Assembly: GCF_002860285.1 (NCBI RefSeq)
Contig: NZ_PGVF01000009.1
Span: forward strand, 223,556 to 287,555
Direction: 5' to 3'
DNA: 64,000 nt
Origin: Bacillus sp. M6-12
GTDB lineage: Bacteria > Bacillota > Bacilli > Bacillales > DSM-1321
Shown here: one piece after another, positions 1 to 8,360 of the stretch
How positions within the stretch are numbered: position 1 is the first letter of the stretch
Layout: each line of letters opens with the position of its first letter
Program-made: the position numbers and the translations under genes
The notes under the pieces: generated by a model
What the model was told of the DNA's origin: nothing
The model's database searches: none
The model's input: the letters and a program-made list of their open reading frames with translations, nothing else

Positions 1-4
1 AATA

Positions 5-39
5 TGAAAATCCGCTGCAGCATAATACAGCGGATTTTC
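5..39. terminator. Hairpin, likely terminator of an off-window gene
   Basis: A perfect 12-bp inverted repeat (GAAAATCCGCTG / CAGCGGATTTTC) with a short loop lies at the window edge. The A-rich 5' arm and T-rich 3' arm would let it work in either direction. The gene it serves is outside the window. Confidence 0.55.
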
Positions 40-554
40 GTATGTTAGAAGAACCTTTTCTTCCAGAAGAAGTATTAAACAATTAGTAACAAAACATTTC
101 TCGGTCATTATGATACTAATGGTATTGCGTAAAATATATGAAAGGTGTTTTCATCTATTGATAAAAACTGGATATTAACAATGATTATTGTATAGTCTAT
201 TTCCGTTTCAGGATATTTATATTGTTAAGGTGTTGTTTTTTCTCTTGTGATGAAAGAATAAATAAATCCAACTAAGACATAAAATGATCCAAAGTAATTC
301 TTTTAGAAAAATAAGTACCTGCATAAAACTTTTTACTCCATTTCCAAATCATTACAGCACAAACAAATTATTATGGGTTCAATTTAATCTAATAAATACA
401 CATCTCACGAACGAAGAAAATGCCACTTTAAAAATAAGGAGGCTTTTTTTTATCCATCTTAAAAAGGCAGGGTTAATAAAAAGGGGACCCGCGATTTTAT
501 AGATTTGTATATTACGAAATAAAATTTGACATGAAATAAGATGGGATTCCCGGT
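40..554. other. Intergenic stretch with no supported gene
   Basis: AT-rich sequence. One open frame (284-502, plus) has no ribosome site and an implausible composition, so I do not call it. No repeat or RNA structure stands out beyond the hairpin at the left edge. Confidence 0.5.
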
Positions 555-716
555 CTAATCATTTTTCTTATCCAATTTGTCAGATATAGTTCGTAGAATT
601 TGGTTTTTTTCTTCCTGGATTTTCAGGAATTTTACCAAAAACCAAATGATAAACACTACAGGGGCTAAGTAAAAGAAGATAGATAAGATAGGTAAAATCG
701 CAAAGGCTGCGTCCAT
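555..716 (-). CDS. Small single-pass membrane protein
   Basis: A 53-residue protein with one long hydrophobic segment (about residues 6-33) followed by a charged tail rich in Lys, Glu and Asp (KIQEEKNQIL...DKLDKKND) that probably lies in the cytoplasm. A longer frame begins at 737, but the TATAAT box lies at 746-751, which puts transcription start near 739. The AAGGAG at 728-733 then serves the ATG at 716. I recognise the type as a common small Bacillus membrane protein of unknown function; no family can be named. Confidence 0.55.
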   Translation of the reverse strand: MDAAFAILPILSIFFYLAPVVFIIWFLVKFLKIQEEKNQILRTISDKLDKKND

Positions 717-745
717 ATAAATATAAGCTCCTTCCATTTTGGGTA

Positions 746-751
746 ATTATA
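746..751 (-). promoter_or_regulatory. Extended -10 box of the small membrane protein gene
   Basis: Read on the minus strand this is TGGTATAAT, an extended -10 element. No convincing -35 lies 17 bp upstream. It decides the start of the gene at 555-716. Confidence 0.45.
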
Positions 752-967
752 CCATAAGAACAGGTTTGCGTTAGACAATTTAATAGCTTCAGGCCATTAC
801 AAAAGATAAAGTTCAAATATGAATAGAAGGAACTAGTCAATTTTGGAAGAGGAAAAGATTCTTTCATATTATTGGTTACGATAAATCCAGGAGATTTTCA
901 TTATTTAAAAAGCTCCTATTCAAAAATTGGGAGAAGGGAGATAATGTTGTCCCGATTAGTATTGATC

Positions 968-1070
968 TGCGATTCGGATGAATTAACATGCGTTTTGGAT
1001 GAAATAATTTGAATTCCGATAAATTAATTTGCGATTCGGAAGAATAAATGAAAATTGGGATAAATTATGC
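968..1070. repeat. Degenerate 19-21 bp tandem repeat
   Basis: Five successive degenerate units begin TG and follow the pattern TGCGATTCGGATGAATTAA: 968-988, 989-1009, 1010-1029, 1030-1048 and 1049-1067. A sixth start is at 1068. The first and fourth units are closest to each other. The array fills the gap upstream of the adenine deaminase gene. I have seen similar sequence between genes of other Bacillaceae, but I know no function for it. Confidence 0.6.
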
Positions 1071-1173
1071 TGCTATTCAGATTTTTCTGCCCGAGTAATG
1101 ATGGTGCATTTATCCGATCCGGAAGTGTAATATTAACGATGAGCAGTCAAGTTTTTAAGCGGGGTGGAAAGCA

Positions 1174-2907
1174 TTGATGATGGAACGGCGAATCGCAGTG
1201 GCTAACGGCAGTGAGCCTGCCGACTGTGTAATCAAAAACGGAAAAATAGTGGATGTTTTTAATGGAGAGATCATTAGCGGAGATATTGCTATTGCAGACG
1301 GTTATATAGCAGGCATAGGATATTATGAAGGAAAAAAGGTCATTGATGCGCAAGGTAAATTCGTTGCCCCTTCCTTTATTGATGGCCACGTTCATATCGA
1401 ATCATCCATGCTGACACCTGCAGAGCTGGCGAAGGTCCTGCTTCCGCATGGGGTAACAGCAATCGTTGCCGATCCACATGAAATTGCGAATGTTGTTGGA
1501 GCTGCCGGAATTCAATATATGCTGGATTCCACTGAAAATCTTCTAATTGATTTTTACTTTATGCTGCCCTCATGTGTTCCAGCGACACCATATGAGAATG
1601 CTGGAGCAGTTTTGGAGATGGAGGATTTGGAGCCATTTCTTACTCACCCCCGTGTTTTGGGACTTGCTGAGGTAATGAATGCTCCGGCGGTTATGAATTG
1701 TGAGCCTTCCATGATGAAAAAAATTTCTGAGACGCAAATGGCCGGAAAAAAAGTTGATGGCCACGCCGCAGGGTTAAAAAGCCATGAGCTTAATGCCTAT
1801 ATGTCAGCAGGAATCAGAACAGATCATGAAGCGACAACATTGGAAGAAGCAAAGGAACGGATTCAAAAAGGCATGTACCTTATGGTCCGGGAAGGAACGG
1901 TTGCCAGAGACCTGAAAAATATTATCGGGGCTGTAACCGAGAGCAACTCCCGCCGCTGTGTTTTTGTCACGGATGACAAGCATTTGGACGATCTGCTCCA
2001 TGAAGGCAGCATAGATTTTAATGTGCGATTAGCTATCGCCCAAGGAATAGCACCGATCACCGCGATCCAAATGGCTTCAATTAATACAGCAGAATGCTTT
2101 GGACTAGCAAATTTGGGAGCAGTTGCCCCAGGATATATAGCTGATTTCCTTTTCCTTGATGATCTTGATTCAGTAAATATAACGCAAGTATTTAAAAACG
2201 GCAAGTTAGTCGCAGATAAGGGTAAACTGGCCGATATTGCTGCATCCTCACAGGATAAGCCTGCTCTACAATTTTCCGGAACTGTCCATATTCAAGAAAT
2301 TTCAAAACAACAACTGAAAATCAAGCTGGATTCCAACCTGGCAAATATAATTCAGGTGATCCCCAATAGTTTGTTGACCAAACATGTAATTGAAGAAACG
2401 ACACAGGATGCAGAAGGTTATTTCCAGACATGCATAAGCAAAGATCATCTTAAACTCGCGGTTGTTGAGCGGCACCGAATGACTGGCAACATCGGTCTTG
2501 GAATCGTTAAGGGATTTGGGCTTAAATCAGGAGCGATTGCAAGCACGATAGCACATGACTCCCATAATGTGATAATAGCTGGAACAAATGATGATGATAT
2601 GATTACGGCTGCTATGGCAATTAACGAGCTGCAAGGCGGTATTGTTGTTATTCAAAATGGACAGGTCATCTCTTCCCTGAAACTTCCGATCGCGGGAATT
2701 ATGTCGGATCTATCCTATAAAGAAGTGTATAAACAGTTAAACTTATTAACGTCCTCTCTGGAAGTGATTGGAGCCAACACATCCTTCAACCCATTTTTGA
2801 CACTTTCGTTTCTCGCTTTGCCTGTTATCCCTGAATTGAAATTAACTGATTTGGGACTTTTTGATGTGACAAGGTTTACTCATATTTCAATTGCACAATC
2901 GCACTGA
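1174..2907 (+). CDS. ade: Adenine deaminase
   Basis: Hydrolyses adenine to hypoxanthine and ammonia in purine salvage; cytoplasmic metalloenzyme of the amidohydrolase superfamily. The 577-residue length is normal. The metal site begins with GHVHIESS (His72, His74), followed by VADPHE (about 99-103), VDGHAAG and IRTDHEAT. The C-terminal half has the AdeC-type end with IAHDSHN and GTNDDDM. The GGGGTGG at 1161-1167 precedes TTG at 1174, with ATGs at 1177 and 1180 as alternatives. A terminator follows directly, so the gene is probably monocistronic. No purine riboswitch is evident upstream. Confidence 0.93.
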   Translation: MMMERRIAVANGSEPADCVIKNGKIVDVFNGEIISGDIAIADGYIAGIGYYEGKKVIDAQGKFVAPSFIDGHVHIESSMLTPAELAKVLLPHGVTAIVADPHEIANVVGAAGIQYMLDSTENLLIDFYFMLPSCVPATPYENAGAVLEMEDLEPFLTHPRVLGLAEVMNAPAVMNCEPSMMKKISETQMAGKKVDGHAAGLKSHELNAYMSAGIRTDHEATTLEEAKERIQKGMYLMVREGTVARDLKNIIGAVTESNSRRCVFVTDDKHLDDLLHEGSIDFNVRLAIAQGIAPITAIQMASINTAECFGLANLGAVAPGYIADFLFLDDLDSVNITQVFKNGKLVADKGKLADIAASSQDKPALQFSGTVHIQEISKQQLKIKLDSNLANIIQVIPNSLLTKHVIEETTQDAEGYFQTCISKDHLKLAVVERHRMTGNIGLGIVKGFGLKSGAIASTIAHDSHNVIIAGTNDDDMITAAMAINELQGGIVVIQNGQVISSLKLPIAGIMSDLSYKEVYKQLNLLTSSLEVIGANTSFNPFLTLSFLALPVIPELKLTDLGLFDVTRFTHISIAQSH

Positions 2908-2913
2908 CTATAC

Positions 2914-2954
2914 AAAAACCTGGATTCAGTTTGGCTGCTGATTTCAGGTTTTTT
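2914..2954 (+). terminator. Terminator of ade
   Basis: AAAAACCTG at 2914-2922 pairs with CAGGTTTTT at 2945-2953; the 3' arm supplies the T-run. Confidence 0.75.
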
Positions 2955-3023
2955 AAAATGAACGTCGTGTCTCTGTTCCAGGCAATCCTTTAGACTGACT
3001 ATTCGCTTTCACTTTTTCCTGAT

Positions 3024-3115
3024 ATCCGGCTCCAGCGCCCAGCCCTTCGCATGTTGTGACCCAAGAACCGGCACAACCCTATTCTGGGCTGACCAGGTCG
3101 CTTCCGCTTTTCTGG
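3024..3115. repeat. Dispersed Bacillaceae intergenic repeat (CTCCAGCGCC type)
   Basis: Starts TCCGGCTCCAGCGCCCAGCC and ends CGCTTCCGCTTTTCTGG, the two ends of a repeat family I recognise between genes in many Bacillaceae genomes. It can fold: CAGCCC (3040-3045) pairs with GGGCTG (3086-3091), and inside that GTTGTG (3053-3058) pairs with CACAAC (3072-3077). It abuts the stop codon of a decayed minus-strand gene. Confidence 0.55.
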
Positions 3116-3479
3116 CTACCGATATCTTTCTTCTTTAAATGGATTGGCGGTTATGGAGTACCCCAGATCCTCCCAAAAACCCGCTTCATCATGCTTCATA
3201 AACCGGATCCCGGAGAACTATTTGGTTCCCTTCCATAAATAAAATGTTTTAGGCGGAATAAAACGAAGCGGATCACCGGGCTTTGGTGAAAGGTCTTCCA
3301 ACTGGTGCTTGACTATCCTTCCAGCGTTAAGCAAATAAAAAATCATCCCCCAGCAAGTCAGCAAGCGAGAGGTTTGCTGAAAATCCAAAGCGTTCGCCGT
3401 CCATATAACCGTATATTTTGACATACGATACGTTTTCCTCAAGCTCTATGAAGTTCAATAGATCCCGAAATGCAATGCC
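3116..3479 (-). pseudogene. Decayed gene of unknown function
   Basis: On the minus strand one frame reads GIAFRDLLNFIELEENVSYV and on to SANLSLADLLGDDFLF. The reading then shifts near 3335-3345 to another frame (LNAGRIVKHQLEDLSPKPG...) that ends in a TAG at about 3235. The same frame continues beyond that stop with FMKHDEAGFWEDLGYSITAN to a final TAG at 3116-3118. Composition is protein-like on both sides of the shift, so this is a gene with at least one frameshift and one nonsense codon. I do not recognise the family. Confidence 0.5.
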
Positions 3480-3558
3480 TTATATCCACTTTCGCCTCTC
3501 TGGTTCCGCTACTGGTTATATTAGTCGTTAATAAATTAATATTTGACCAATATCGTGG

Positions 3559-3660
3559 TGCCCTATACATAAAAGCCTCCATTTGCCCGCGTGTTACCAA
3601 AGAGTTTGGCTGATAGATTAAACCTGGGTATCCATTCGTGACCTCGGATGCCGCTAGTCT
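3559..3660 (-). pseudogene. Remnant of an S-layer homology (SLH) domain
   Basis: The minus strand encodes a stretch that resembles the end of an SLH module: AASEVTNGYPG, then YQPNSLVTRGQMEAFMYRA, matching the pattern VTRGQMAAFxxRA. There is no start codon and no rest of the protein. It lies just upstream of the decayed gene at 3116-3479 and may or may not belong to it. Confidence 0.4.
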
Positions 3661-3744
3661 ATCTAGTTCATACTAAGCATTAAACTTGTTTTATTTATTT
3701 CGATTGTTAAAATAAAATCAATTCTTCACTAAGGGGTAATTCAA

Positions 3745-4746
3745 ATGACTAATATACAAATCCCTGTTTCTGTCTTAAATCTGGCTCCGATACGCGAGGG
3801 TAAGGACAGCAAGCAGGCTATACAAGATCTTGTGGACCTGGCACAGGTTACGGAGGAAATGGGGTATAAGCGCTATTGGATAGCTGAGCATCATAATACT
3901 CCGACGCTTGTAAGTTCTGCCACGTCGATTTTAATCAAACATGTGCTGGAACATACCAATACAATCCGTGTTGGCTCCGGAGGAATAATGCTGCCTAATC
4001 ATGCACCATTGGTTGTTGCTGAACAATTTGGCACAATGGCTACGATTTATCCAGATCGAGTTGATCTCGGTCTTGGCAGAGCACCTGGCACGGATATGAT
4101 GACAGCGAGCGCACTTCGCCGTTCGAAAAATGATTCTGTGTATACTTTTCCAGAGGATGTCCAGGCTTTGCTTACATACTTTGGTCCATTAGAGGATCAA
4201 AGCTATGTGAAAGCCCATCCAGGAGTTGAAACCAATATCCCGATTTATATCCTGGGTTCATCAACGGATTCAGCCTATTTAGCGGCTGAATTGGGCCTTC
4301 CATATGTATTTGCTTCACATTTTGCACCAAGATATATGGAAGAAGCCATCAGGATTTACCGTGCACGCTTTAAGCCATCCAAGTATTCGGATAAACCTTA
4401 TATGATGATTTGCTTGAATGTAATTGCAGCTGAAACAGACGAAGAAGCAGAATTTTTATCAACAACCATGAAGCAATTCTTCCTGAATGTTGTAAGAGGG
4501 TCGCAAATGAAGCTAATGCCTCCAGTGGAAGATCTTGATTCCCTTTGGAGCCCAATGGAAAAAGAGGCAGCTGAAGGGATGTCCAGTGTAACGCTTATGG
4601 GAAGTAAGGAAACAGTCAAACACCAGCTGACAATGTTCCAGGACATGTATAATGTTGATGAAATCATGGCCGTGTCCTATATTTATGACGAAGAAAAACA
4701 AAAGCGTTCGTATGAAATTTTTAAAGACATTGTGGATGGAAAATAA
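3745..4746 (+). CDS. LLM-class flavin-dependent oxidoreductase
   Basis: A bacterial-luciferase-like monooxygenase (333 residues, TIM barrel) expected to use reduced FMN from a separate reductase; the substrate is unknown. The N-terminus [13 protein letters not shown], the [10 protein letters not shown] motif (about residues 43-52), [12 protein letters not shown] and GLGRAPGTD (around 110-118) are typical of the MsnO8/YwcH-like subgroup. The start is ATG at 3745 behind AAGGGG. The gene stands alone, preceded by gene debris and followed by a strong terminator. Confidence 0.85.
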   Translation: MTNIQIPVSVLNLAPIREGKDSKQAIQDLVDLAQVTEEMGYKRYWIAEHHNTPTLVSSATSILIKHVLEHTNTIRVGSGGIMLPNHAPLVVAEQFGTMATIYPDRVDLGLGRAPGTDMMTASALRRSKNDSVYTFPEDVQALLTYFGPLEDQSYVKAHPGVETNIPIYILGSSTDSAYLAAELGLPYVFASHFAPRYMEEAIRIYRARFKPSKYSDKPYMMICLNVIAAETDEEAEFLSTTMKQFFLNVVRGSQMKLMPPVEDLDSLWSPMEKEAAEGMSSVTLMGSKETVKHQLTMFQDMYNVDEIMAVSYIYDEEKQKRSYEIFKDIVDGK

Positions 4747-4785
4747 GCAAGACAAAGGAGAATGAAAATAAATTCACTCTCTCAG

Positions 4786-4833
4786 ACTGCAGGCAAACTC
4801 GATGAAATGGAGTTTGCCTGCAGTTATTTTTTT
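4786..4833 (+). terminator. Strong terminator after the LLM oxidoreductase
   Basis: Perfect 15-bp stem ACTGCAGGCAAACTC (4786-4800) with its complement (4810-4824), a 9-nt loop and a T-rich tail to 4833. Confidence 0.9.
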
Positions 4834-4844
4834 GGCCTGTTAAT

Positions 4845-5038
4845 GGGGTCTGTTGATTTCCATTCCAGTCGCTTCGCTTTCCGCGGGCGGGACAGGTGAG
4901 CCTCCTCGTCGCATGCTCCTGCGGGGTCTCACCTGTCAAGCTGCTCCCGCAGGACGTTGAATAAGCATCCTAGAATAAACACCGTACGAAGGAAATGCGA
5001 ATGCATTTTCGAGGATCTCGCGCCCTCCACTCCAATCA
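4845..5038. repeat. Dispersed Bacillaceae intergenic repeat (GATTTCC...CACTCCAATCA type)
   Basis: Begins GGTCTGTTGATTTCCATTCC and ends GCGCCCTCCACTCCAATCAT, the two ends of a repeat family common between genes in Bacillaceae. Internal pairing is strong: GACAGGTGAG (4891-4900) with CTCACCTGTC (4928-4937), and CCTGCGGG near 4919 with CCCGCAGG near 4946. GC content is well above the surroundings. About 60 bases rich in A and T lie between the stem part and the terminal CACTCCAATCA. Confidence 0.65.
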
Positions 5039-5134
5039 TCAGGCTTATAAACGTTTGTTTATCGATTTTATTTATTTAAATATTACTGGAGCTAGCAGCA
5101 TCACAATTAGAAATGGTGTCAAAAGAGGTATATA

Positions 5135-5182
5135 ATGAATCTATCAGCGCCTGATTTATCGAAAAAGATTGCTAGGTTCTAA
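5135..5182 (+). CDS. Possible 15-residue peptide or leader
   Basis: ATG at 5135 has a good ribosome site (AAGAGG at 5123-5128, 6 nt away) and opens a 15-codon frame (MNLSAPDLSKKIARF). A rho-independent terminator follows 8 nt after the stop. This could be a small peptide, an attenuator-type leader or the stump of a deleted gene. There is no family evidence. Confidence 0.3.
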   Translation: MNLSAPDLSKKIARF

Positions 5183-5189
5183 TATTTGG

Positions 5190-5222
5190 GAATCACGTGC
5201 AAGAGCACTGTGATTCTTTTTT
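5190..5222 (+). terminator. Terminator upstream of the SigM-like operon
   Basis: GAATCACGTGC (5190-5200) pairs with GCACTGTGATTC (5205-5216) with one bulge, then TTTTTTATTT. It separates the short frame at 5135 from the sigma factor promoter. Confidence 0.75.
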
Positions 5223-5266
5223 ATTTGTTCACATTACATAAATAATATAGAAAACTTTGTATGAGC

Positions 5267-5293
5267 TGCAACTTTTTAGCATTCTTATACGTG
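5267..5293 (+). promoter_or_regulatory. Candidate ECF-type promoter of the sigM-like operon
   Basis: TGCAAC followed by TTTTT at 5267-5277 and CGTG at 5290-5293, 17 bp apart, resembles the SigM/SigW-type pattern TGAAAC...CGTC. The predicted transcription start near 5300 leaves room only for the ribosome site before GTG at 5318, so the operon is probably autoregulated. Confidence 0.5.
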
Positions 5294-5317
5294 GTTTATA
5301 TGAAAGGGGGGGCAAGG

Positions 5318-5818
5318 GTGCAGCTTGAGGAGGCATACAAATTATATGTTAACGATTTATATCGTTATCTGTTTTCCCTTTCCAGAGATCATTATATTGC
5401 CGAGGATTTGGTGCAGGATGCATTTTACCGGGCTTATGTATCATTGGACGATTATGAAATCAGCAACATTAAAGCTTGGCTATTTAAAGTAGCTTACCAT
5501 GCGTTTGTTGATTATCAGCGGAAAAATAAAAGAGTAATATTCGAGGATGGCGTGCTGGATCATTTGGATGCCAACCTTGAGACTCCTGAAAGAATGATGG
5601 TAGAGAAGGAAGCATTTAAGTTGCTGATTAAGGATGTGAATTCCCTTCAGGAGAATGAAAAGCATGCTATATTGCTCTGTGATTTGCATGATCTTCCCTA
5701 TCAGGAAGCGGCCGAAATTCTCGAGTTAAAACTCAATACTTTTAAAAGCCATTTATCCAGGGGAAGGAAAAAATTAATGGAAGTCGTGAAAGAAAGGATG
5801 AACAAAGATGGCGGATAA
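5318..5818 (+). CDS. sigM: ECF sigma factor, SigM-like
   Basis: Extracytoplasmic-function sigma factor (about 166 residues). Region 2 is near the N-terminus (LYRYLFSLSRDHYIAEDLVQ) and region 4 is in the last third (YQEAAEILELKLNTFKSHLS). It resembles B. subtilis SigM, which responds to cell-wall stress. The frame is open to an ATG at 5261, but that stretch contains the probable promoter. The GTG at 5318 sits behind a G-rich ribosome site (AAAGGGGGGG, 5303-5312) and gives an N-terminus that lines up with SigM. The gene overlaps the next one by 11 bp. The order sigma, large membrane protein, small membrane protein matches sigM-yhdL-yhdK. Confidence 0.85.
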   Translation: MQLEEAYKLYVNDLYRYLFSLSRDHYIAEDLVQDAFYRAYVSLDDYEISNIKAWLFKVAYHAFVDYQRKNKRVIFEDGVLDHLDANLETPERMMVEKEAFKLLIKDVNSLQENEKHAILLCDLHDLPYQEAAEILELKLNTFKSHLSRGRKKLMEVVKERMNKDGG

Positions 5819-6830
5819 CTTCGATAATGAAGAAAAAGATTATAAAACTTTCCTGAATGAAACAAAACAGGACTTTAAGGATAATATTGGACTTTCAGAA
5901 GGAGAGCAAAGAAGAATTATTCAAACAGGCAGAAATACCGCAAGAACAACCAATATTATGGTTAGCCTGGCAATTCTTCTGCTTATAATCCCAGTGATGA
6001 CTATATTAACCTATGGATTTTATTCTATTGGAGGGAGAGCCGACAAGCTTATTGATGTGGCTGCCAAAACAATTTATGTAACAGAACCAAATATGAGTCT
6101 GGAAGAGATGGAAATTGAGGATGAAATCGGTTTCTTTTCAATGAATATTCTGTTTGACGTTTATAAACGTATTGGCAATGAGGACTATAAGATGGGAGAC
6201 TATGATATTCGGTTTGCACTTGATGAACCGGACTTTCCTAAAAAAGAGCTTTTGCTTGAACATCCGCTTTCGGAAAATCCTAAACCAGAAACCGAAAGAT
6301 TGTTTCATCCGAATGCGAGTAACTTCGGTTTTTATTCCTCTGAGTGGACGACCTTAAATAAAATACCGGATGGAACGGTAGCCGAGGTATATCTCTCCTT
6401 ATCAAAGCTAATGTCACCTAAACAAGTCGAGGATTTAATGCCGTCTAATGTGGAGGTCCGGTGGCTGGCGGTCGATACTGGAATGGAAAAAAAGCAGGTC
6501 GATTCAGAGGGAGTGCCGATTACCCCGCTTGGATATCCTGCCCAAATTGACACGACAATATGGTCACCGTTTAATGGACGCGAGCAATCCAATGAAGAAG
6601 TGTTCGTGGATATTTTAGAGCTGCTGAAAGAAAATCAGGAGGTTTCAACAACTGTGGCGAGAGCAAAATCTCTTGCTTTAGAAGATCGCCTGGCCTATGT
6701 CAAGAAGCATGGCATTTCAATTTATGGAGCAGTTGTAACGGGGCCGACTCCTGAATTAAGGAAGCTTGAAAACATGAAGGAAATTAGCATAATGAGAATG
6801 GGAGAGGTGAAATTATGGAACTGGGAGTAA
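5808..6830 (+). CDS. yhdL: Anti-sigma factor, YhdL-like
   Basis: A 340-residue membrane protein: a cytoplasmic N-terminus of about 47 residues, one transmembrane helix (about 48-73), and a long extracytoplasmic part. The architecture fits the sigma-regulator family of YhdL, which binds and inhibits SigM. The cytoplasmic N-terminus would hold the sigma factor. The start codon lies inside the end of the sigma gene and the stop lies inside the next gene, so all three are translationally coupled. Confidence 0.78.
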   Translation: MADNFDNEEKDYKTFLNETKQDFKDNIGLSEGEQRRIIQTGRNTARTTNIMVSLAILLLIIPVMTILTYGFYSIGGRADKLIDVAAKTIYVTEPNMSLEEMEIEDEIGFFSMNILFDVYKRIGNEDYKMGDYDIRFALDEPDFPKKELLLEHPLSENPKPETERLFHPNASNFGFYSSEWTTLNKIPDGTVAEVYLSLSKLMSPKQVEDLMPSNVEVRWLAVDTGMEKKQVDSEGVPITPLGYPAQIDTTIWSPFNGREQSNEEVFVDILELLKENQEVSTTVARAKSLALEDRLAYVKKHGISIYGAVVTGPTPELRKLENMKEISIMRMGEVKLWNWE

Positions 6831-7126
6831 AAAAAACACAAAGAAAAACTGGTAGGGCCCAGACGATTTCTGGCTTTCTCTCATTTTTAACTGCTTTGAT
6901 TGCGCTGTCAGGAGTTAACGCAGCTTTATTAATCAAAACAAACGTTTTTCCTAATATATTTTTGATACAATTTCCGTTTATTGGCGTGTTCCTGGGCATT
7001 GTTGGTTTATTAACAAGAAAAAGGTCCAGAATGTTCGCCTGGTGGGGATTAGGATTGAATACGTTTATTCTCATCTTTACCTTTATGATGTTTATTTTTG
7101 CTATGTCTATTAATGCTAAGCCTTAA
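6815..7126 (+). CDS. yhdK: Small membrane protein, YhdK-like co-regulator
   Basis: A 103-residue protein with three hydrophobic segments (about 17-38, 44-62 and 73-97). Size, topology and position after the YhdL-like gene match YhdK, which helps YhdL hold SigM inactive in B. subtilis. It overlaps the preceding gene by 16 bp. Assignment rests mainly on context, because such small membrane proteins are weakly conserved. Confidence 0.65.
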   Translation: MELGVKKTQRKTGRAQTISGFLSFLTALIALSGVNAALLIKTNVFPNIFLIQFPFIGVFLGIVGLLTRKRSRMFAWWGLGLNTFILIFTFMMFIFAMSINAKP

Positions 7127-7253
7127 AAAAGTTGTTTTAATAACATGTGTTTATAGATTCGAGTACCTGAAAAGAGAAGGGCTTCTTTTAACAAACATAA
7201 CGATACTATATAATAAAGGCATTCTAGCATATAGAGAAATAGGTGAACCAACC

Positions 7254-8243
7254 ATGAATACAACGATTAATGATATTGCAGAGCTAGCGGGTGTTGCAAA
7301 AAGTACGGTGTCCAGGTACTTGAATGGCGGCCACGTCAGTGAAAAAACAAAAGCCAAGATACGGAAAGTAATCGAAGAAACCAATTATGAACCCAACTCC
7401 TTTGCTCAAAGTCTCAAAGCGAAAAAGACGAACTTTATCGGTGTAATCGCTCCAACGCTTGATTCATTTGTTACTTCTACGGTGCTCATGGCGATTGATG
7501 AAGAACTCCGAAAACGAGAATATACAACACTTATTATAAGTACCAGCAAGCATGTGCACAGGGAAATTGAAAGCTTAATCAGCTTGTCGCGCCAGAAAGT
7601 GGATGGCATTATCCTTATCGCAACTGGGGTTACAGATAAACATATTGAAACAATTAAAGCGATTCAGATTCCGGTTTTGATTGTTGCTCAGGAAGTAGAT
7701 CAATGCAATTGTATCATTAATAATGATTATGATGCGGGGTATGAAATGGGGCGGTATATCGCTGGAAAAGGGCATCAATCAGTAGCTTATATAGGAGTAA
7801 CAGAAAGTGATATCGCGGTTGGGCAAAGGCGGAAACAAGGAATTATGGATGCACTGGCACAGGCAGGTGTCACCGATGTTCACACGTTCTTATCCGGCTT
7901 TGATTTTCAAGATGCTGCCAGAGTCACGAAAGATATGCTTGAATCGTATACTCCTACAGCGATCATTTGTGCAACAGATACTATTGCATTTGGTGCCATG
8001 AAAACAATTTCGAGGCTGGGGAAAAAGGTTCCGGAGGATATTTCACTGACTGGATTTGGCGGATACAATATCTCTGAAGTCATCCATCCTGCTCTTACGA
8101 CAATCCGATTTAAAAATCAAGCCACTGGTGTCATGGCCGCTAAGGCGATCATGAAAATGACTGATGGAGAAGAAGTCCCGCTGCTCCAGGTAACCGGTTT
8201 TGATTTTCTCGAAGGAGAAAGTGTAAAGAAAATTAAATTGTGA
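7254..8243 (+). CDS. scrR: Sucrose operon repressor, LacI family
   Basis: The N-terminal helix-turn-helix NDIAELAGVAKSTVSRYLNG (about residues 5-24) is followed by a periplasmic-binding-type effector domain; 329 residues in total. It should bind the GGAACCGGTTCC palindromes downstream and release them when sugar is present; fructose or a phosphorylated sugar is the usual effector in this group. The frame runs open for 52 codons upstream, but ATG at 7254 behind AGGTGA gives the normal LacI start. It lies directly before the sucrose genes and its stop overlaps a cre-like site. Confidence 0.88.
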   Translation: MNTTINDIAELAGVAKSTVSRYLNGGHVSEKTKAKIRKVIEETNYEPNSFAQSLKAKKTNFIGVIAPTLDSFVTSTVLMAIDEELRKREYTTLIISTSKHVHREIESLISLSRQKVDGIILIATGVTDKHIETIKAIQIPVLIVAQEVDQCNCIINNDYDAGYEMGRYIAGKGHQSVAYIGVTESDIAVGQRRKQGIMDALAQAGVTDVHTFLSGFDFQDAARVTKDMLESYTPTAIICATDTIAFGAMKTISRLGKKVPEDISLTGFGGYNISEVIHPALTTIRFKNQATGVMAAKAIMKMTDGEEVPLLQVTGFDFLEGESVKKIKL

Positions 8244-8254
8244 TAACGTTTTCA
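8241..8254 (+). promoter_or_regulatory. Candidate cre site (CcpA)
   Basis: TGATAACGTTTTCA matches the catabolite-responsive element TGWAANCGNTNWCA with one mismatch. It lies 9 bp upstream of the -35 of the sucrose operon, a position suited to carbon catabolite control. Confidence 0.55.
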
Positions 8255-8262
8255 AAAAAGTG

Positions 8263-8291
8263 TTGCGAATTGCTTTCGACTGTATTAGAAT
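8263..8291 (+). promoter_or_regulatory. SigA-type promoter of scrABK
   Basis: TTGCGA (8263-8268), 17-bp spacer, TAGAAT (8286-8291). The predicted start point falls at the first operator palindrome. Confidence 0.65.
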
Positions 8292-8299
8292 GAATTTGC

Positions 8300-8311
8300 G
8301 GAACCGGTTCC
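8300..8311. promoter_or_regulatory. ScrR operator 1
   Basis: Perfect 12-bp palindrome GGAACCGGTTCC just downstream of the -10 box, where a bound LacI-family repressor would block transcription. Confidence 0.72.
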
Positions 8312-8360
8312 CGTTAAAGAGAAGTTTTTTGGCGGGAGCGAGCGGTTATTTTTTTAAATA

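Noticed and set aside
284..502. 72-codon plus-strand frame near the left edge
   Set aside because: No ribosome site, and composition unlike a protein; the AAGGAGG inside it precedes no start codon.
1081..1173. Purine riboswitch upstream of ade
   Set aside because: No conserved purine aptamer core or three-way junction could be made out.
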